Shown here piece by piece: positions 1 through 8,043 of a stretch of DNA of 26,132 nt; position 1 is the stretch's first letter, and the number at the start of each line of letters is the position of its first letter. Source of the stretch: Paracoccaceae bacterium (GTDB lineage Bacteria > Pseudomonadota > Alphaproteobacteria > Rhodobacterales > Rhodobacteraceae); the NCBI GenBank assembly GCA_011523445.1, contig WTGT01000325.1:1-26132 (forward strand), read 5' to 3'. The position numbers and the translations under genes were made by a program. A model generated the notes under the pieces. The model saw only the letters and a list, made by a program, of their open reading frames with translations, was not told where the DNA came from and searched no databases.

Positions 1-8
1 AAAAGGGT

Positions 9-320
9 ATGGAATCCTGTCTTGAACAGGTCGTCTTGAATACTTTCACAGTCTCCAACGCCGCGCTGCCGGGCTACATAACTGGTGCTAGTGACTGGCT
101 GTGCTCCATCTGGGGCGATCGTGGGGCCTTTGTAGACAAACCGGTGCTTCTGCTCTGGGGCTTGAAAGATATTGCATTCCGAAGGAAGGAACTGGAACGG
201 TGGAAATCCGAACTGCCGAACCATAAATTGTACATTTTCGAGGATTGTGGGCATTTTCTGGCGGAAGAAGTACCAGACAGGGTCATATCCGCTATCAGGG
301 ATTTTTTGGAGCAGGAGTGA
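9..320 (+). CDS. alpha/beta hydrolase, C-terminal part only (5' truncated or chimeric)
   Basis: This is the C-terminal third of an alpha/beta-fold hydrolase of the haloalkane dehalogenase/epoxide hydrolase-like group. The segment KPVLLLWGLKD carries the typical acid residue after a beta strand, and EDCGHFLAEE carries the catalytic His followed by the usual Glu-Glu/Pro pattern. Family members are about 260-300 residues; only 103 are here, so the nucleophile elbow is missing. The frame is open to the left edge, so the ATG at 9 is not a secure start. Residues 2-16 are encoded by a 43-base stretch (13-55) that recurs inverted at the right edge inside the porin gene. Recognisable hydrolase sequence starts only after it, around ALPGYITGASDW. 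The N-terminus is therefore either cut by the window or joined artificially. Substrate unknown. Confidence 0.7.
   Translation: MESCLEQVVLNTFTVSNAALPGYITGASDWLCSIWGDRGAFVDKPVLLLWGLKDIAFRRKELERWKSELPNHKLYIFEDCGHFLAEEVPDRVISAIRDFLEQE
13..55. repeat. 43-base inverted terminal repeat, left copy
   Basis: These 43 bases are identical, as reverse complement, to 26090-26132 at the right edge. The match stops abruptly at base 56 (C here, A in the other copy) and cannot be followed beyond the right edge. The repeat contains a small hairpin (CCTGT, loop CTTGA, ACAGG at 16-30) and two copies of GTCTTGAA starting 14 bases apart (19 and 33). Both copies are read in the same frame (peptide SCLEQVVLNTFTVS) in two unrelated proteins. 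Confidence 0.95.
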
Positions 321-369
321 CTTTGACCCGACGAACAAAAAGGCTGATTTGGGAAAGTTCAGGTTAGTG

Positions 370-1209
370 ATGAAATTAGATGTAACTTTGGTACAGATGT
401 GTTCCACTGACAACCATCAGGGAAATATCGAACTGATCAACCGGATTGTACAAAAGTCTGGTAATTCGGACCTCATTGCCCTGCCTGAAGTATCGGGGCT
501 GATGAACAAAAACTTTTCAAAAGCCCGGAAATCGATAACCACCGTTGAAAATGATCCTTTTATCATAACCTGCCAAGATCTTGCTGGGGCAACGGGCAAA
601 TGGATCCATATTGGTTCCACACCGGTAAGAGAGGGGAGCAAATTCTACAACTGTTCGGTACTGATTACACCACAGGGTAAAATCTTGGCCTCTTACAACA
701 AGATCCATTTGTTTGATGTCTATCTGGAGGGTAGGAAGGCAATTGGTGAATCACAGCGCTATACAGCAGGTGATGTTGCTGTATTGGTCGACACTCCTTG
801 GGGATTATGGGGTATGAGCATCTGTTATGATTTGAGATTTCCGGGAATTTATCGTGAGTATTGTCAAAAGGGGGCTTCTGTTATATTCATACCATCGGCT
901 TTTACCGTTCCAACCGGTAAGGCTCATTGGGAAGTACTGTTAAGGGCCCGTGCCATAGAAAACGGTACATGGGTCATCGCCGCTGCTCAGGTTGGTGACC
1001 ATGATGATGGCCGAACATCATATGGTCATTCCATGATCGTGAATCCATGGGGGGAGGTGATAGCGGATTTGGGTGGCAAGGAGCCTTGCCAGGCAAATTA
1101 TACCCTAGATCTTACTCTTGTCGACTCGTCCCGCAAGCAAATACCCTCACTGGTAGGAGGTAGGGATTATGTATTTAGGCATGTGCCCAAAAATGCGAAT
1201 GGGGATTAG
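370..1209 (+). CDS. Carbon-nitrogen hydrolase (Nit1/Nit2-like deaminated glutathione amidase or omega-amidase)
   Basis: Nitrilase-superfamily amidase of 279 residues, the usual family length. The catalytic triad is visible: Glu40 in ALPEVSG, Lys111 in YNKIHLFD and Cys152 in SICYDLRFP. The downstream PSAFT...AHWE..LRARAIEN, AAAQ and GRTSYGHS..VNPWG blocks are typical of the Nit branch that hydrolyses deaminated glutathione or 2-oxoglutaramate (metabolite repair, cytosolic). The frame is open further upstream to 172, but that extension is not family-like and overlaps the hydrolase gene. The ATG at 370 has an AGG about 9 bases upstream and starts directly with the first beta strand (MKLDVTLVQM). 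It lies 49 bases after the hydrolase stop, possibly co-transcribed. The exact amide substrate is inferred from sequence type only. Confidence 0.88.
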   Translation: MKLDVTLVQMCSTDNHQGNIELINRIVQKSGNSDLIALPEVSGLMNKNFSKARKSITTVENDPFIITCQDLAGATGKWIHIGSTPVREGSKFYNCSVLITPQGKILASYNKIHLFDVYLEGRKAIGESQRYTAGDVAVLVDTPWGLWGMSICYDLRFPGIYREYCQKGASVIFIPSAFTVPTGKAHWEVLLRARAIENGTWVIAAAQVGDHDDGRTSYGHSMIVNPWGEVIADLGGKEPCQANYTLDLTLVDSSRKQIPSLVGGRDYVFRHVPKNANGD

Positions 1210-1343
1210 AAAAAATATCAAAGCCGTATGTAATATAGCTATTTAACCACCACCATGATTATCCGTTGAAGATAATGGCTGGAACCAAGAAATACCTTAT
1301 TGTGGATAATTTGTGAGCAGTAACGGATACTGTAAATGGAATA

Positions 1344-2123
1344 TCAGGCAGTGCCGACAAATTCTGACGGTGGTTTCTTGGCACCTGTCATGAAGGCAAC
1401 TGCGTCCGACATGGAAAAATCATCTGGTTTGATAACGCATAATCGACGACCAAGCCGGTGGATATGAATGCGATCGGAAACTTCGAAGACATGGGGCATG
1501 TTGTGAGAAATCAATATGATTGGAATCCCCCGGGATTTGACATCCAGTATCAGATCAAGAACACGTCTGCTTTCCCTCACACCTAGTGCAGCCGTAGGCT
1601 CATCCATGATTATCACCTTGGAACCAAAGGCTGCGGCACGGGCCACGGCGACACCCTGCCTTTGTCCCCCAGAAAGGGTTTCAACGGCCTGATTGATGTT
1701 CTGGATGGTCATGATTCCAAGATCAGTGAGTTTTTGATGGGCAATTTTCTGCATTTTGGCATGATCGAGTTTTCGAAACAATTGCCCGATCAGTCCCTTC
1801 TTACGAATTTCCCTGCCCATGAACATATTATCAGCAATGGCAAGGGCAGGTGACATGGCCAAAGTCTGGTAAACCGTTTCGATCCCAGCCTTTCGAGCAT
1901 CAATGGGCGATGAGAAATTTACCGCCTCACCCTCAAGAAAAACCTCTCCCTCATCAGGGATTTCAGCACCTGATAGGGATTTGATGAGGGTTGACTTGCC
2001 AGCACCATTGTCCCCGATAACTCCAAGTATTTCACCTGGATACAGCTCAAAATCACAATTGTCCAGAGCAGTCACCCGACCAAATCTCTTGACCAATCCC
2101 CGAGCCGCTAGTATGGGTTCCAT
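1344..2123 (-). CDS. Sugar ABC transporter, ATP-binding protein (FrcA-like)
   Basis: ATPase subunit of a sugar importer, on the cytoplasmic face. It has one nucleotide-binding domain of 259 residues, as in FrcA, not the double-domain RbsA/XylG type. Visible motifs are Walker A GDNGAGKS (about residues 37-44), the Q-loop region ETVYQTLAM, signature LSGGQRQGVAVARA, Walker B VIIMDEPTAAL and the switch His in LISHNM. The start chosen is the ATG at 2123, whose A overlaps the TGA of the permease by one base (TGATG), a sign of translational coupling. A longer reading from 2201 adds 26 residues read out of frame over the permease end and is unlikely. It is the last gene of the minus-strand operon and converges on the amidase. 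The sugar is not known; fructose-type assignment is by resemblance. Confidence 0.92.
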   Translation of the reverse strand: MEPILAARGLVKRFGRVTALDNCDFELYPGEILGVIGDNGAGKSTLIKSLSGAEIPDEGEVFLEGEAVNFSSPIDARKAGIETVYQTLAMSPALAIADNMFMGREIRKKGLIGQLFRKLDHAKMQKIAHQKLTDLGIMTIQNINQAVETLSGGQRQGVAVARAAAFGSKVIIMDEPTAALGVRESRRVLDLILDVKSRGIPIILISHNMPHVFEVSDRIHIHRLGRRLCVIKPDDFSMSDAVAFMTGAKKPPSEFVGTA

Positions 2124-3160
2124 CAGGATGCCACCTTTCGTATCCACTGGTCCAGTGCCACGGCAACAATTATCAAAGTGCCTATCAACAAATAGGTCCA
2201 TTGGGCATCTGCACCCATCAGTCTGAGGCCCAAGGAAAACACTCCAACGATAAGAGCTCCAAAAAACATACCTAAAATCGAACCCCTTCCACCAAAAAGG
2301 GATATCCCTCCAATCACCACTGCAGTGATGCTCTCAATATTGGCCAACTGTCCCGAAGTAGGTGATACCGACCCGATCCTTCCGATCAGAGTCCAACCTG
2401 CAAAGGCACAGATCAAGCCTGCTATTGTATATACCGAAATAAGTGTGAAATTCACATTAACCCCGGACAATCCGGCTGCTTCGCGATCGTCTCCTACCGC
2501 ATATACATGCCTGCCCCAGGCGGTATGTTTCAGAACATAGGCCAGAAAGAGAACCAGAAAGACCATGAAAATGACACCTAGGGTAAAGACCGCTCCCCCT
2601 ATATTGAACTTGGTGCCGAAGATCTGTAACAAGGGTGCTTCAGCTGCGATATCCTGACTACGTATCGTTTCATTCGCGGAATATAAAAAGTTCGCAGCCA
2701 AGGCAATTTGCCACATGCCAAGTGTAACGATGAATGGCGGTAGTTTCATTTTGGCAACCAACCAGCCATTGATGCACCCGATCAGGGATCCACACAGCAA
2801 ACCACAGGCTACAGCTACTGATGGAGGAAGGCCATATCGAAAGGTAAATTGTCCCATGATGACGGAACTGATTACCATGATAGCCCCGACACTCAAATCA
2901 ATCCCTGCAGTAAGAATGACCAAAGTTTGGGCGGCACCAACGATACCGACAATCTGGACCTGTTGAAGTATCAGGGTCAGGGCAAAGGGTGAAAAGAATT
3001 TGGGTCCCAGCAAAAGGCCAAAAACCAGTATGGATAAAGAAAGGACAATCAGCGGTACAATTGCTGGTGTCTGATGCAATACATGGTGAAATTTTCGAAT
3101 AAAACCGTTATGGTCTGCCTCTATCTCTGAATGGATATCTTCAGTTGCATTTTCTACCAT
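2123..3160 (-). CDS. Sugar ABC transporter, permease (FrcC/RbsC-like)
   Basis: Inner-membrane permease of 345 residues in the BPD_transp_2 (RbsC/FrcC) family. After about 33 charged N-terminal residues come roughly 8-10 hydrophobic segments, with the conserved LTAGIDLSVGA block (around residue 85) and GRIGSVSPTSGQLANIESITAVVIGGISLFGGRG, the region that contacts the ATPase. The soluble N-terminal extension (MVENATEDIHSEIEADHN) is also seen in FrcC-type permeases. The gene lies 108 bases after the binding protein gene, with a strong hairpin in the gap, and overlaps the ATPase gene by one base. It is expected to act as a dimer with the two neighbouring subunits. Confidence 0.92.
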   Translation of the reverse strand: MVENATEDIHSEIEADHNGFIRKFHHVLHQTPAIVPLIVLSLSILVFGLLLGPKFFSPFALTLILQQVQIVGIVGAAQTLVILTAGIDLSVGAIMVISSVIMGQFTFRYGLPPSVAVACGLLCGSLIGCINGWLVAKMKLPPFIVTLGMWQIALAANFLYSANETIRSQDIAAEAPLLQIFGTKFNIGGAVFTLGVIFMVFLVLFLAYVLKHTAWGRHVYAVGDDREAAGLSGVNVNFTLISVYTIAGLICAFAGWTLIGRIGSVSPTSGQLANIESITAVVIGGISLFGGRGSILGMFFGALIVGVFSLGLRLMGADAQWTYLLIGTLIIVAVALDQWIRKVAS

Positions 3161-3202
3161 ATTGCTTTCGCCCTGCTGATATATGTAACCCTGGGTCTTT
3201 AT

Positions 3203-3238
3203 AATAAAAATCTGAGGACAGCAAAACCGTCCTCAGAT
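3203..3238 (-). terminator. Intra-operon rho-independent terminator or attenuator
   Basis: On the minus strand a perfect 10-base-pair stem (GATCTGAGGAC side at 3229-3238 pairing with 3210-3219), with a 9-base loop, is followed directly by TTTTTATTAT. It sits between the binding protein gene and the permease gene. Partial termination here would give more binding protein than membrane subunits, a common arrangement in sugar ABC operons. The fold is read by eye. Confidence 0.85.
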
Positions 3239-3268
3239 CAAACACTTTAAATCAATTCTGTAGTAGAA

Positions 3269-4288
3269 TCAACCCCAGCAGAGAGACATTCCTTCGTCAG
3301 TATCAATACTGTCTACACCATCAGCTGGCTGGTCGGTTATCAAGGAAACACCGGTATCATAGAAGTTCTTACCCGGTGTGTTATCCGGTTTGGATCCATC
3401 TGCAGCCCATGCTGCGATGGCCTCAATACCAAGGGAAGCCATCAGCAATGGATATTGCTGTGAAGTTGCACCAATGACACCATCCTTGATGTTCTGAACA
3501 CCCGGACATCCACCATCCACGGAAACAATCAGGACATCATTTTCACGTCCGATCGCCTTCAGGGCTTCATAAGCGCCTGCTGCTGCAGGTTCGTTGATCG
3601 TGTATACAACGTTGATCTGTGGATCGATTGCAAGCAGGTTTTCCATGCCCGTGCGACCACCTTCTTCGTTACCGTTGGATACTTCATGACCTACGATTCG
3701 AGAATCATCCTCGTCACCCCACTTGTTGGGATCACCTAGGTCAATTCCAAATCCCTGCAAGAAACCCTGGTTCCGAAGTACACCAACTGTAGGCTGGCTG
3801 ACATTGATGTTAAGTAGTCCGATCTTGGCATTGGCAGCATCAGCACCCAAGGTTGCAGCAGCCCATTGACCGATCAGCTCACCAGCAACAAAGTTATCAG
3901 TTGCGAATGTTGAATCAGCTGCATCAATCGGATCAAGGGGTGTATCAAGGGCAATAACAAGCAATCCTGCATCCCTTGCCTGGGTCACGGATGTTACAAT
4001 GGCTGCGGTATCCGAAGGTGTAATCAGAATTCCCTTTGCCCCATCAGCAATGCAGGTCTCGATTGCAGTTACCTGGGATTCGTTGTCCCCGTCGATTTTA
4101 CCAGAATAACTTTTAAGCGAAATTCCCATTTCTTCCGCCTTGGCATTAGCACCTTCCCTCATTTTAACAAAGAAGGGATTGGATTCGGTCTTGGTAATCA
4201 GGCAAGCAGAAACGTCCATGGCCGAAACAGAACTGGCTCCAGCTATCAACGAAACGGAAATTGCCGCTGTAGTAAGCAGTTTTTTCAT
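3269..4288 (-). CDS. Sugar ABC transporter, periplasmic substrate-binding protein (FrcB-like)
   Basis: Periplasmic binding protein of the PBP type 1 ribose/fructose family, 339 residues. It has a signal peptide (MKKLL..., hydrophobic core, cleavage probably after SSVSA at about residue 23). The mature part shows the family blocks TKTESNPFFVKMREGA, DNESQVTAIETCIADGAKGILITPSD, ALDTPLDP, TDNFVAGELIGQWAA and VVYTINEPAAAGAYEALKA. An AGGAGG ribosome site lies 4 bases before the ATG (4293-4298 on the complementary strand), the strongest in the window, fitting an abundant binding protein. It is the first gene of the operon. It diverges from a ROK regulator, the arrangement expected for fructose-type operons in rhizobia-like bacteria, but no kinase gene is present here. 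Confidence 0.92.
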   Translation of the reverse strand: MKKLLTTAAISVSLIAGASSVSAMDVSACLITKTESNPFFVKMREGANAKAEEMGISLKSYSGKIDGDNESQVTAIETCIADGAKGILITPSDTAAIVTSVTQARDAGLLVIALDTPLDPIDAADSTFATDNFVAGELIGQWAAATLGADAANAKIGLLNINVSQPTVGVLRNQGFLQGFGIDLGDPNKWGDEDDSRIVGHEVSNGNEEGGRTGMENLLAIDPQINVVYTINEPAAAGAYEALKAIGRENDVLIVSVDGGCPGVQNIKDGVIGATSQQYPLLMASLGIEAIAAWAADGSKPDNTPGKNFYDTGVSLITDQPADGVDSIDTDEGMSLCWG

Positions 4289-4316
4289 TTTTCCTCCTAT
4301 TGGATATCAAGTTATC

Positions 4317-4334
4317 TACTGAATGATTTCAGTA
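4317..4334. promoter_or_regulatory. Palindromic operator candidate in divergent promoter region
   Basis: TACTGAATGATTTCAGTA is a perfect 7+7 inverted repeat with a 4-base centre. It lies 29 bases upstream of the binding protein ATG, between the divergent ABC operon and the ROK gene. A second, shorter palindrome, TAAACCTTGTTTA (4393-4405), lies nearer the regulator. The rest of the 152-base gap is very AT-rich and must hold promoters for both directions, but I cannot place -35/-10 boxes reliably. Binding by the adjacent ROK protein is inferred from position. Confidence 0.5.
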
Positions 4335-4440
4335 AATTTTGATTGTAGAATTGAGATGTTTATTGTATAAAAAATAAAATGTCAATAATAAATAAACCTT
4401 GTTTACTAATTTTTTTTTATCATAAATTACTTTTTTAATA

Positions 4441-5622
4441 TTGGAAACCGAGAAACTTACAAAATCCTTCATTTATCAGGGAATGGATTCGTCAAGCATC
4501 CGGAACCACAATGAAAGGCTGATTCTTTCCCTGATTTGGAAAACCGGGAATATTCCAAGTTCCAAAATCGCCCAACTGACATCATTTTCAGCACAAACCT
4601 CCTCGGTAATAACAAGAAAACTTGAGGATGCTGACCTCATCATCAAGGGAAAACCTGTCAAGGGGAATGTTGGCAAACCTTATCTTCCCATCAGCCTCAA
4701 CCCGGATGGAGCATTTGCATTTGGTCTTTTAATTGGACGCAGGCATGCTGAATTGGTTTTGGTGGACTTCTTGGGTCAGATCCGTGCCGAAAGAAGTATG
4801 TATTACACCTTCCCGACACCAGAAAGGATTCTGCAGTTTGTACGAAACAATATTAGCGACATTCAAAATGAAATATCATTCTCATTGCATTCCCGAATCA
4901 TCGGTATTGGTATAGCTGTTCCCTTCGATCTCTGGAAATGGAGTGATGTAATAGGGGTACCGAGGGAGGAAATGAATAGCTGGAGAGACTTTGACCTGAA
5001 CAGGGAAATCTCTGTCATAACTTCACTTCCCGCTATCAGTGCCAATGATGGAACCATGGCTTGTAATGGTGAACTCGTCTTTGGTCAGGGAAGTGTTAGA
5101 AATTCCTTTGGTTACTTTTTCGTTGATACCTTCATCGGTGGTGGTTTGGTCCTTGATGGGAAATTGGTGCTCGGTCATAATAACAACGCTGGTGCCTTTG
5201 GAACCATACCCGTTTCTCTTCCCAATGGTTCATCAACCCAATTGATTCAGAAATCATCAATTTATGTACTAGAGAAGATGTTGCAGGAGTACACTGGTCA
5301 ACAGGTGTTCCAAGATAAATTCAGCAAGATATGGCACGAGCAAGAGACTATCGTCAACAAATGGATTGAAGATACTGCCAAGGGAATTGCCATTGCCTCA
5401 GTGGCAGTTTCAGCGATTGTTGATGTGCCAAACATCATCATTGATGGCAATTTTCCTGACTATATCAGAAGCAAGTTGGTAGATTCCATAAACGATTGGG
5501 TACATAAGGTGGATACGAGGGGTATAGTACCACCAAAAGCCGAAGAGGGAACCTTGGGTTCAAGGGCAGGGGCAATTGGAGCCGCCTTTCAGCCTATTGC
5601 TTCGCAGTTTTTCATCAATTGA
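4441..5622 (+). CDS. ROK-family transcriptional regulator of the adjacent sugar operon
   Basis: ROK-type repressor of 393 residues. An N-terminal winged helix-turn-helix (about residues 20-75: RNHNERLILSLIW...IPSSKIAQLTSFSAQTSSVITRKLEDADLI) is followed by a sugar-kinase-fold ROK domain with GIGIAVPFDLW, SANDGTMACNGE and GGGLVLDGKLVLGHNNNAGAFG. The Cys-rich zinc motif of ROK kinases and NagC/Mlc is absent, so it is probably a sensor without kinase activity. The TTG at 4441 gives the full N-terminus. An ATG at 4483 (MDSSSIRNHNERL) would also keep the DNA-binding domain, and neither has a good ribosome site, so the start is uncertain. Divergent from the ABC operon, it most likely represses that operon and is released by its sugar. 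Confidence 0.85.
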   Translation: METEKLTKSFIYQGMDSSSIRNHNERLILSLIWKTGNIPSSKIAQLTSFSAQTSSVITRKLEDADLIIKGKPVKGNVGKPYLPISLNPDGAFAFGLLIGRRHAELVLVDFLGQIRAERSMYYTFPTPERILQFVRNNISDIQNEISFSLHSRIIGIGIAVPFDLWKWSDVIGVPREEMNSWRDFDLNREISVITSLPAISANDGTMACNGELVFGQGSVRNSFGYFFVDTFIGGGLVLDGKLVLGHNNNAGAFGTIPVSLPNGSSTQLIQKSSIYVLEKMLQEYTGQQVFQDKFSKIWHEQETIVNKWIEDTAKGIAIASVAVSAIVDVPNIIIDGNFPDYIRSKLVDSINDWVHKVDTRGIVPPKAEEGTLGSRAGAIGAAFQPIASQFFIN

Positions 5623-5701
5623 TGGCTACAAGGTGTACTTTTGCTGAAGTTTCATCTAGGTTAGGAAGATTGACTGACCACAACGAAGGTTTTGCCTTGC
5701 A

Positions 5702-6310
5702 ATGATTTCCACGACTGAATTTAAGCGCGGATTTATTGTCCACAGGAACTTTCTGTCTCTTAACAAACAGGTGGAACTAGTCGAATCTATAAGGGAAATC
5801 GTCCGTCAGGCACCATTTAACACCTTGCAAACCCCCTCCGGTAAGAAAATGTCGGTGAAAATGACCTCTGCCGGTAATTGTGGCTGGTTTAGTGACCAGC
5901 GCGGATATCGTTATGAACCCCTGCAACCAGACGGCAACCCCTGGCCCCCGATTTCTCCTTTGGTGCGGGAAATCTGGCAAAATCTGATTTCCATGGAAAA
6001 AGATCCCGACACATGCCTGATAAACTATTATGAGGCCAATGCAAAAATGGGACTTCACCAGGATCGAGACGAAAAGGATTTGTCCTGGCCCGTATTATCC
6101 ATTTCATTGGGTGATGAAGCCCTTTTCAGAATCGGTAATACATATCGAGGAGGTAAAACCGAATCATTTTGGTTGCATTCAGGAGATGTTGTGATTATGG
6201 GAGGTGATGCCCGATTGTGCTATCATGGTATAGATCGAATAAAATTTGGTACTTCCAACTTGTTGAGGCAATCAGGTAGAATAAATTTAACACTTCGAGT
6301 GGTTTCTTGA
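5702..6310 (+). CDS. alkB: AlkB-like 2-oxoglutarate/Fe(II)-dependent dioxygenase (DNA alkylation repair)
   Basis: AlkB-family dioxygenase, 202 residues, close to the E. coli length of 216. The iron ligands are visible as His119-x-Asp121 (GLHQDRDEKD) and His175 (CYHGIDRI). The 2-oxoglutarate-binding arginines lie in GRINLTLR at the C-terminus. NYYEANAKMGLHQD, SISLGDEALFRIG and LHSGDVVIMGGDAR match the family order. Its role would be oxidative removal of methyl groups from 1-methyladenine and 3-methylcytosine in DNA or RNA. It stands 79 bases after the ROK gene and 72 before the phosphatase gene. No Ada-type regulator is nearby, so an adaptive response cannot be claimed. Confidence 0.9.
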   Translation: MISTTEFKRGFIVHRNFLSLNKQVELVESIREIVRQAPFNTLQTPSGKKMSVKMTSAGNCGWFSDQRGYRYEPLQPDGNPWPPISPLVREIWQNLISMEKDPDTCLINYYEANAKMGLHQDRDEKDLSWPVLSISLGDEALFRIGNTYRGGKTESFWLHSGDVVIMGGDARLCYHGIDRIKFGTSNLLRQSGRINLTLRVVS

Positions 6311-6382
6311 GGAGAAAAGAGAACAGGTGATGCCAGGGTTTTTCTGCAAGTCCAAAAATTTGCTGCCAAATCGGGATCGCTC

Positions 6383-7180
6383 ATGATTTCGAGACAACAG
6401 TTGGATGAAATTATTACACTGGCCGTGAGGGCAAGTGAAAGAATCAATGAATTGCGGGACGGCAATTCCATTGATGTTAGTTACAAGAGTGATAACAGCC
6501 CGGTTTCTTCTGCCGATTTTCAAGCCAATGAGATCATTGTTGAGGGGCTGCAAAAATCCTTTCCCACCATTCCGATAGTCAGCGAGGAAATTCCTGAAAG
6601 TCATTCCAGGAAATACGACCGGTTTTTTGTCATTGATCCTCTTGATGGTACTAGGGTCTTTTTAAGAGGTGAGGATGAGTTCACGGTAAATATAGCCCTT
6701 GTTGAGAATTCGGTTCCGATAATAGGAATTCTGGCTGCTCCGGCCTTAGATCAAATGTATTTCAATGTCCCGGGAAAAGGTGTTTTCATTGGTCGTTGCT
6801 TTGGACACGATAACCGTTTTGAACCTGTAGAATCAAACAGAGGTTCCCACCCGGATAATCACACCTACAAGGTGCTTCTTTCAAAGGCCTTTTCGACCGA
6901 CAAGGAAGAACTATTGCTCAAGGATTATGGTTCTTACCAGACTGAATGTGTTTCATCCTCGATAAAATTTGCTTTGTTGTCCGTAGGCAAAGGGGATATT
7001 TATCCAAGGTTTCGTCCGACCAAGGAATGGGACACGGCAGCGGGACATGCCCTTCTTTTGGCCAGTGGTGGTTCCATGATTGAACTTCCCTCATGCAGCA
7101 ATTTCATTTATGGCAAGGACAATTATTGGAATCCCCCTTTCCTTGCCGTAGCGAAAGGAATACCGATCCATTGCAAGTAG
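6383..7180 (+). CDS. cysQ: CysQ-like 3'(2'),5'-bisphosphate nucleotidase (inositol monophosphatase family)
   Basis: Mg-dependent phosphatase of the inositol monophosphatase fold, 265 residues. The metal-binding sites are SEEIPE (about residue 66), Asp85-Pro-Leu-Asp88-Gly-Thr90 and Asp217 in KEWDTAAGHALL. FFVIDPLDGTRVFLRGEDEFTVNIAL is the CysQ version of the signature. It would hydrolyse PAP/PAPS-type 3'-phosphoadenosine nucleotides left by sulfate assimilation and sulfotransfer. The last 10 bases overlap the start of kdsB, so the two are translated together. Inositol or other sugar phosphate substrates cannot be excluded from sequence alone. Confidence 0.85.
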   Translation: MISRQQLDEIITLAVRASERINELRDGNSIDVSYKSDNSPVSSADFQANEIIVEGLQKSFPTIPIVSEEIPESHSRKYDRFFVIDPLDGTRVFLRGEDEFTVNIALVENSVPIIGILAAPALDQMYFNVPGKGVFIGRCFGHDNRFEPVESNRGSHPDNHTYKVLLSKAFSTDKEELLLKDYGSYQTECVSSSIKFALLSVGKGDIYPRFRPTKEWDTAAGHALLLASGGSMIELPSCSNFIYGKDNYWNPPFLAVAKGIPIHCK

Positions 7181-7971
7181 CCATTATCATTCCCGCAAGA
7201 TATGCTTCAAGCCGATTCCCCGGCAAACCCCTTACACCATTGAAAGGTGTCTCTGGCCTAGAGAAATCACTTGTTCACCGAACCTGGGAAGCTACATCAA
7301 GAGTCAGAGGAGCTGATCTTGTTGTCGTAGCTACCGATGATCAACGAATTGTCGATGAGGTCCAGTCATTTGGTGGTGAAACCCTTATTACTTCCTCGAG
7401 TTGTAAAAATGGAACAGAGAGATGTGCCGAAGCACTTCTAAAACTGGATGAACAATATGATCTTGTCATCAATGTACAGGGAGATGCTCCTCTCAGCCCC
7501 CCTGAATTTATTGAAAGCCTGATCGATGCCTTGACTGGTAGCGACCATCCACAGGTTGTAACGCCCGTCTTGAGGTGTGATGGTGAAATTCTCTCTAGAT
7601 TCCAGCGGGATAGGGAAGAGGGTCGTGTTGGCGCTACTACAGTAGTTTTTGGGCAGGGAGGCAATGCCCTATATTTTTCAAAGGAGATCATTCCCTGGTG
7701 TGACCGGCAATATTCAGCCGGGGAATTGACACCTGTTTTTCATCACGTTGGCATTTATGGCTATACGAGGGAAGCCCTGAAGTGGTATTCAAGCACCGAA
7801 GCCGGCAAATTGGAATTACAGGAAGGTTTGGAACAGCTTCGGTTTATCGAAGGTGGCGTGCCCATTACCTGCGTTGAAGTTGAGGCCCATGGAAGAAATT
7901 TTTGGGAACTCAACAATCCTTCGGACATAAAGTATCTTGAGCAGGAGTTGAAATCCCTTAATATCAAATAG
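7171..7971 (+). CDS. kdsB: 3-deoxy-manno-octulosonate cytidylyltransferase (CMP-Kdo synthetase)
   Basis: Activates Kdo with CTP for lipopolysaccharide inner-core synthesis, in the cytosol. The N-terminal nucleotide-binding block IIIPARYASSRFPGKPL, then VVATDD, NGTERCAEAL and NVQGDAPL, and later HHVGIYGYTREAL and LEQLRFIEGG, follow KdsB order. At 266 residues it is slightly longer than the usual 245-255. The start chosen is TTG at 7171, giving MQVAIIIPARYAS and a 10-base overlap with cysQ. An upstream reading from 7093 only adds sequence out of frame over cysQ. NVQGDAP replaces the more common NVQGDEP, a small deviation at the active-site loop. It indicates a Gram-negative cell with Kdo-containing LPS. 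Confidence 0.87.
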   Translation: MQVAIIIPARYASSRFPGKPLTPLKGVSGLEKSLVHRTWEATSRVRGADLVVVATDDQRIVDEVQSFGGETLITSSSCKNGTERCAEALLKLDEQYDLVINVQGDAPLSPPEFIESLIDALTGSDHPQVVTPVLRCDGEILSRFQRDREEGRVGATTVVFGQGGNALYFSKEIIPWCDRQYSAGELTPVFHHVGIYGYTREALKWYSSTEAGKLELQEGLEQLRFIEGGVPITCVEVEAHGRNFWELNNPSDIKYLEQELKSLNIK

Positions 7972-8043
7972 TATACATGGTGAAAAATCATTGAGTTTTG
8001 ATTGAATGTTTACCCAACTCAACAACAGCATAAGTAACGAACG

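Noticed and set aside
172..369. Upstream extension of the amidase frame by 66 residues
   Set aside because: It overlaps the hydrolase gene in another frame, does not resemble the family N-terminus, and the ATG at 370 gives normal length.
1258..1276. Small hairpin ATTATC/GATAAT between convergent genes
   Set aside because: Only six AT pairs and no T run on either strand, so not called a terminator.
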